Origin: an uncultured Bacteroidia bacterium
GTDB lineage: Bacteria > Bacteroidota > Bacteroidia > Bacteroidales > Prolixibacteraceae
Reading direction: 5' to 3'
Assembly: GCA_903927965.1 (NCBI GenBank)
Contig: CAIYPA010000488.1
Location: forward strand, 1 to 35,233
DNA: 35,233 nt
Shown: positions 33,715 to 35,233 of the stretch, in pieces
How positions within the stretch are numbered: position 1 is the stretch's first letter
Layout of the letters: each line of letters begins with the position of its first letter
Program-made: the position numbers and the translations under genes
Notes under the pieces: model-generated
Told to the model about the DNA's origin: nothing
The model's database searches: none
The model's input: only the letters and a program-made list of their open reading frames with translations

Positions 33715-34914
33715 ATGGGAAATTTAAGGCAATTTTGGTTGTTCTTTTTTGGATTTCTTACGCTTGCTCACATAGGCAACGCTCAAACTACTAAAGAAAA
33801 TTCGGTTGGTTTGGAGATGGCGGTCAAAATGGCCAAATCCGAAATGAAACAGTTTCCCGAACCCTGGACAGTTGACTTTAACCCCAAACCAGTGTGGAAC
33901 TATACCCAGGGTTTGATTGCCCAGTCGATGATGCTTGTTTATAAAGAGACCCAAAATGACACCTATTATAAGTATGCAAAATTGTATGCCGATAAAATAA
34001 TCGATGCCACAGGAAATATTGCAGGATACAAGGTGGATGAATACAACATCGACTGCCTGAACTCCGGTAAATTCCTTTTCGACCTTTACAACAAAACTAA
34101 AGATGAACGGTACAAAAAAGTGATCCTGCTTTTGCGCGACCAACTTAAAACACAACCTCGTACCTCGGAAGGGGGTTTCTGGCACAAGCAGCGTTATCCC
34201 AATCAGATGTGGCTCGATGGTTTGTACATGGGTGCCCCTTTTTATGCCCAGTATGCCAAAGAATTCAATGAACCCGCACTTTATGACGATGTTGTCAATC
34301 AATTTGTTACAATCCATAAACATACGTATGATCCCAAAGTCGGTTTGAATTACCATGGCTGGGACGAAAGCAAGACCCAGAAATGGGCCAATCCTGTAAC
34401 CGGTTGCTCCCCCAACTTCTGGGGACGGGCGATGGGCTGGTATGCTGTGGCATTGGTCGATGTGCTCGATTTTTTACCTAAGGAACATAAGGGACGTGCC
34501 AAAATCCTTGAAATACTGAATCAGGTAGTTGTCGGAATCCAGAAATACCAGGATCCCAAAACCGGCTTGTGGTACCAGGTGCTGGATCAGGGAAACCGTG
34601 AAGGCAATTACCTTGAAGCCACATGTTCTTCCATGTTTGTTTACGCCTTGTTAAAAGCTTCCCGGAAGGGCTATATACCTGATAGTTACAAAACTATTGC
34701 AGTAAAAGGGTACAATGGCATCCTAAAAAATCTGATTAAAGACAATGGGGACGGAACGATCAGCCTGACGAAATGCTGTTCCGTGGCTGGTTTGGGAGGC
34801 AATCCTTACCGTGATGGTTCTTTCGAATATTACATCAAGGAACCTGTCCGCGACAATGACGCAAAAGGGGTCGGGCCATTTATTATGGCATCCATCGAAT
34901 TCAATATCAAATAG
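33715..34914 (+). CDS. Glycoside hydrolase family 105 protein (unsaturated uronyl hydrolase)
   Basis: Removes the 4,5-unsaturated uronic acid left at the non-reducing end of oligosaccharides by polysaccharide lyases (unsaturated rhamnogalacturonyl or glucuronyl hydrolase). The 399 residues fold as an (alpha/alpha)6 barrel. Visible features are PWTVDFNPKPVWNYTQGLIA (after the signal), the probable catalytic Asp168 in MWLDGLYMGAPFYAQYA, GCSPNFWGRAMGWYAVALVD, LEATCSSMFVYALLKA and the C-terminal GDGSFEYYI-like motif (RDGSFEYYIKEPV). I chose the ATG at 33715, which gives a clean signal peptide (MGNLRQFWLFFFGFLTLAH); the TTG at 33631 lies upstream of the -7 box. It lies 34 bases before the SusC-type gene, so both probably share a transcript and act in uptake of a uronic-acid-containing glycan. 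Confidence 0.93.
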   Translation: MGNLRQFWLFFFGFLTLAHIGNAQTTKENSVGLEMAVKMAKSEMKQFPEPWTVDFNPKPVWNYTQGLIAQSMMLVYKETQNDTYYKYAKLYADKIIDATGNIAGYKVDEYNIDCLNSGKFLFDLYNKTKDERYKKVILLLRDQLKTQPRTSEGGFWHKQRYPNQMWLDGLYMGAPFYAQYAKEFNEPALYDDVVNQFVTIHKHTYDPKVGLNYHGWDESKTQKWANPVTGCSPNFWGRAMGWYAVALVDVLDFLPKEHKGRAKILEILNQVVVGIQKYQDPKTGLWYQVLDQGNREGNYLEATCSSMFVYALLKASRKGYIPDSYKTIAVKGYNGILKNLIKDNGDGTISLTKCCSVAGLGGNPYRDGSFEYYIKEPVRDNDAKGVGPFIMASIEFNIK

Positions 34915-34948
34915 TTGCAATAAATTCAAATATACTTAATAATTAGCT

Positions 34949-35233
34949 ATGATGAAAATGAAGCAAAGTTTTCTTAAGAAGGTTTGTTTGTTGGCACTGA
35001 TGGTCATTTTTGTGGGCGTTCAGCTTTACGCCCAAAAAGTAACCGGTAAAGTGGTCGATGAGACAAACACACCTATTCCGGGTGCAAATGTAGTCATCAA
35101 AGGAACAACCAATGGTTTGATAACCAACAATGAAGGTCTCTTTTCGATTGTTCCGGCCAATATCCAGAAGGATGTAATCCAGTTCTCCTTTATTGGTTAT
35201 GATACCAAGGAGGTACCAATTAATGGACAGTCC
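34949..35233 (+). CDS. SusC/RagA-type TonB-linked outer-membrane receptor (3' end outside window)
   Basis: Only the first 95 codons are present. A signal peptide (LLALMVIFVGVQLYA, cleaved before QK) is followed by a CarboxypepD_reg-like domain (VTGKVVDETNTPIPGANVVI, KGTTNGLITNNEGLFSI), the standard N-terminus of SusC-type TonB-dependent oligosaccharide importers. The TonB box, plug and barrel are beyond the window. The double ATG at 34949 and 34952 leaves the exact start open by one codon; a further in-frame ATG is at 34958. It is the third protein of the locus pointing to glycan use, after GH2 and GH105. Confidence 0.9.
   Translation, partial: MMKMKQSFLKKVCLLALMVIFVGVQLYAQKVTGKVVDETNTPIPGANVVIKGTTNGLITNNEGLFSIVPANIQKDVIQFSFIGYDTKEVPINGQS

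Noticed and set aside
33724-34356. 210-codon open frame on the minus strand, antisense to GH105
   Set aside because: It lies wholly within the well-supported GH105 gene, has no recognisable domain or promoter, and looks like a shadow of codon bias.

Overview
The window comes from a member of the Bacteroidota, probably class Bacteroidia (the Marinilabiliales/Prolixibacteraceae group would fit, but that is a guess). The evidence is a type IX secretion (T9SS) type-B C-terminal domain next to a PorP/SprF protein, a hybrid two-component regulator with a 14-blade sensor, the start of a SusC-type TonB-dependent receptor, the sigma-54 regulator-lptE-secG cluster, and promoter-like sites matching the Bacteroidetes -7 consensus TAnnTTTG. 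There are no rRNA or tRNA genes, no CRISPR array and no recognisable insertion sequence.

Layout. (1) 1-5586, plus strand: the 3' part of a very large PKD-repeat surface protein with a T9SS type-B sorting domain, followed by its probable PorP/SprF partner. (2) 5643-13135, minus strand: a run of housekeeping genes in the transcription order kdsB (CMP-KDO synthesis), glgB-type branching enzyme, a PfkB-family sugar kinase, aroB and aroA (shikimate pathway), and an MgtC/DUF4010 membrane protein. (3) 13331-16268, plus strand: a tightly packed sigma-54 activator, LptE lipoprotein, TPR-like protein and SecG, closed by a clear terminator at about 16346. (4) 16605-25798, plus strand: two adjacent giant genes (1593 and 1447 codons) that match no family with a known function. 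(5) 25828-35233: a polysaccharide-utilisation locus with a hybrid two-component regulator, a GH2 glycosidase, a GH105 unsaturated uronyl hydrolase and the start of a SusC-type receptor. A PIN-domain toxin-antitoxin pair on the minus strand interrupts it.

How the parts work together. Regions 2 and 3 are cell-envelope and central biosynthesis functions. Region 5 looks like a carbohydrate degradation system: the hybrid regulator senses a periplasmic oligosaccharide, GH105 and GH2 trim it, and a SusC-type transporter imports it. GH105 points to a uronic-acid-containing polymer such as pectin or rhamnogalacturonan. The regulator starts only 29 bases after the second giant gene, so the giant pair and the regulator may share a transcript.

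The best candidate for an undescribed system is the giant pair at 16605-25798. Both proteins are mostly beta-rich, neither has an ordinary Sec signal peptide, and the first has a twin-arginine-like motif near its start, a coiled coil and a conspicuous Gly-rich hydrophobic C-terminal domain. A near-perfect 20-bp palindrome lies upstream of the pair. Other points of interest are a long imperfect inverted repeat built from 23-bp units at 30051-30225 and a 10-bp-phased triplet of TTAACCCT-like repeats directly upstream of the GH105 promoter.
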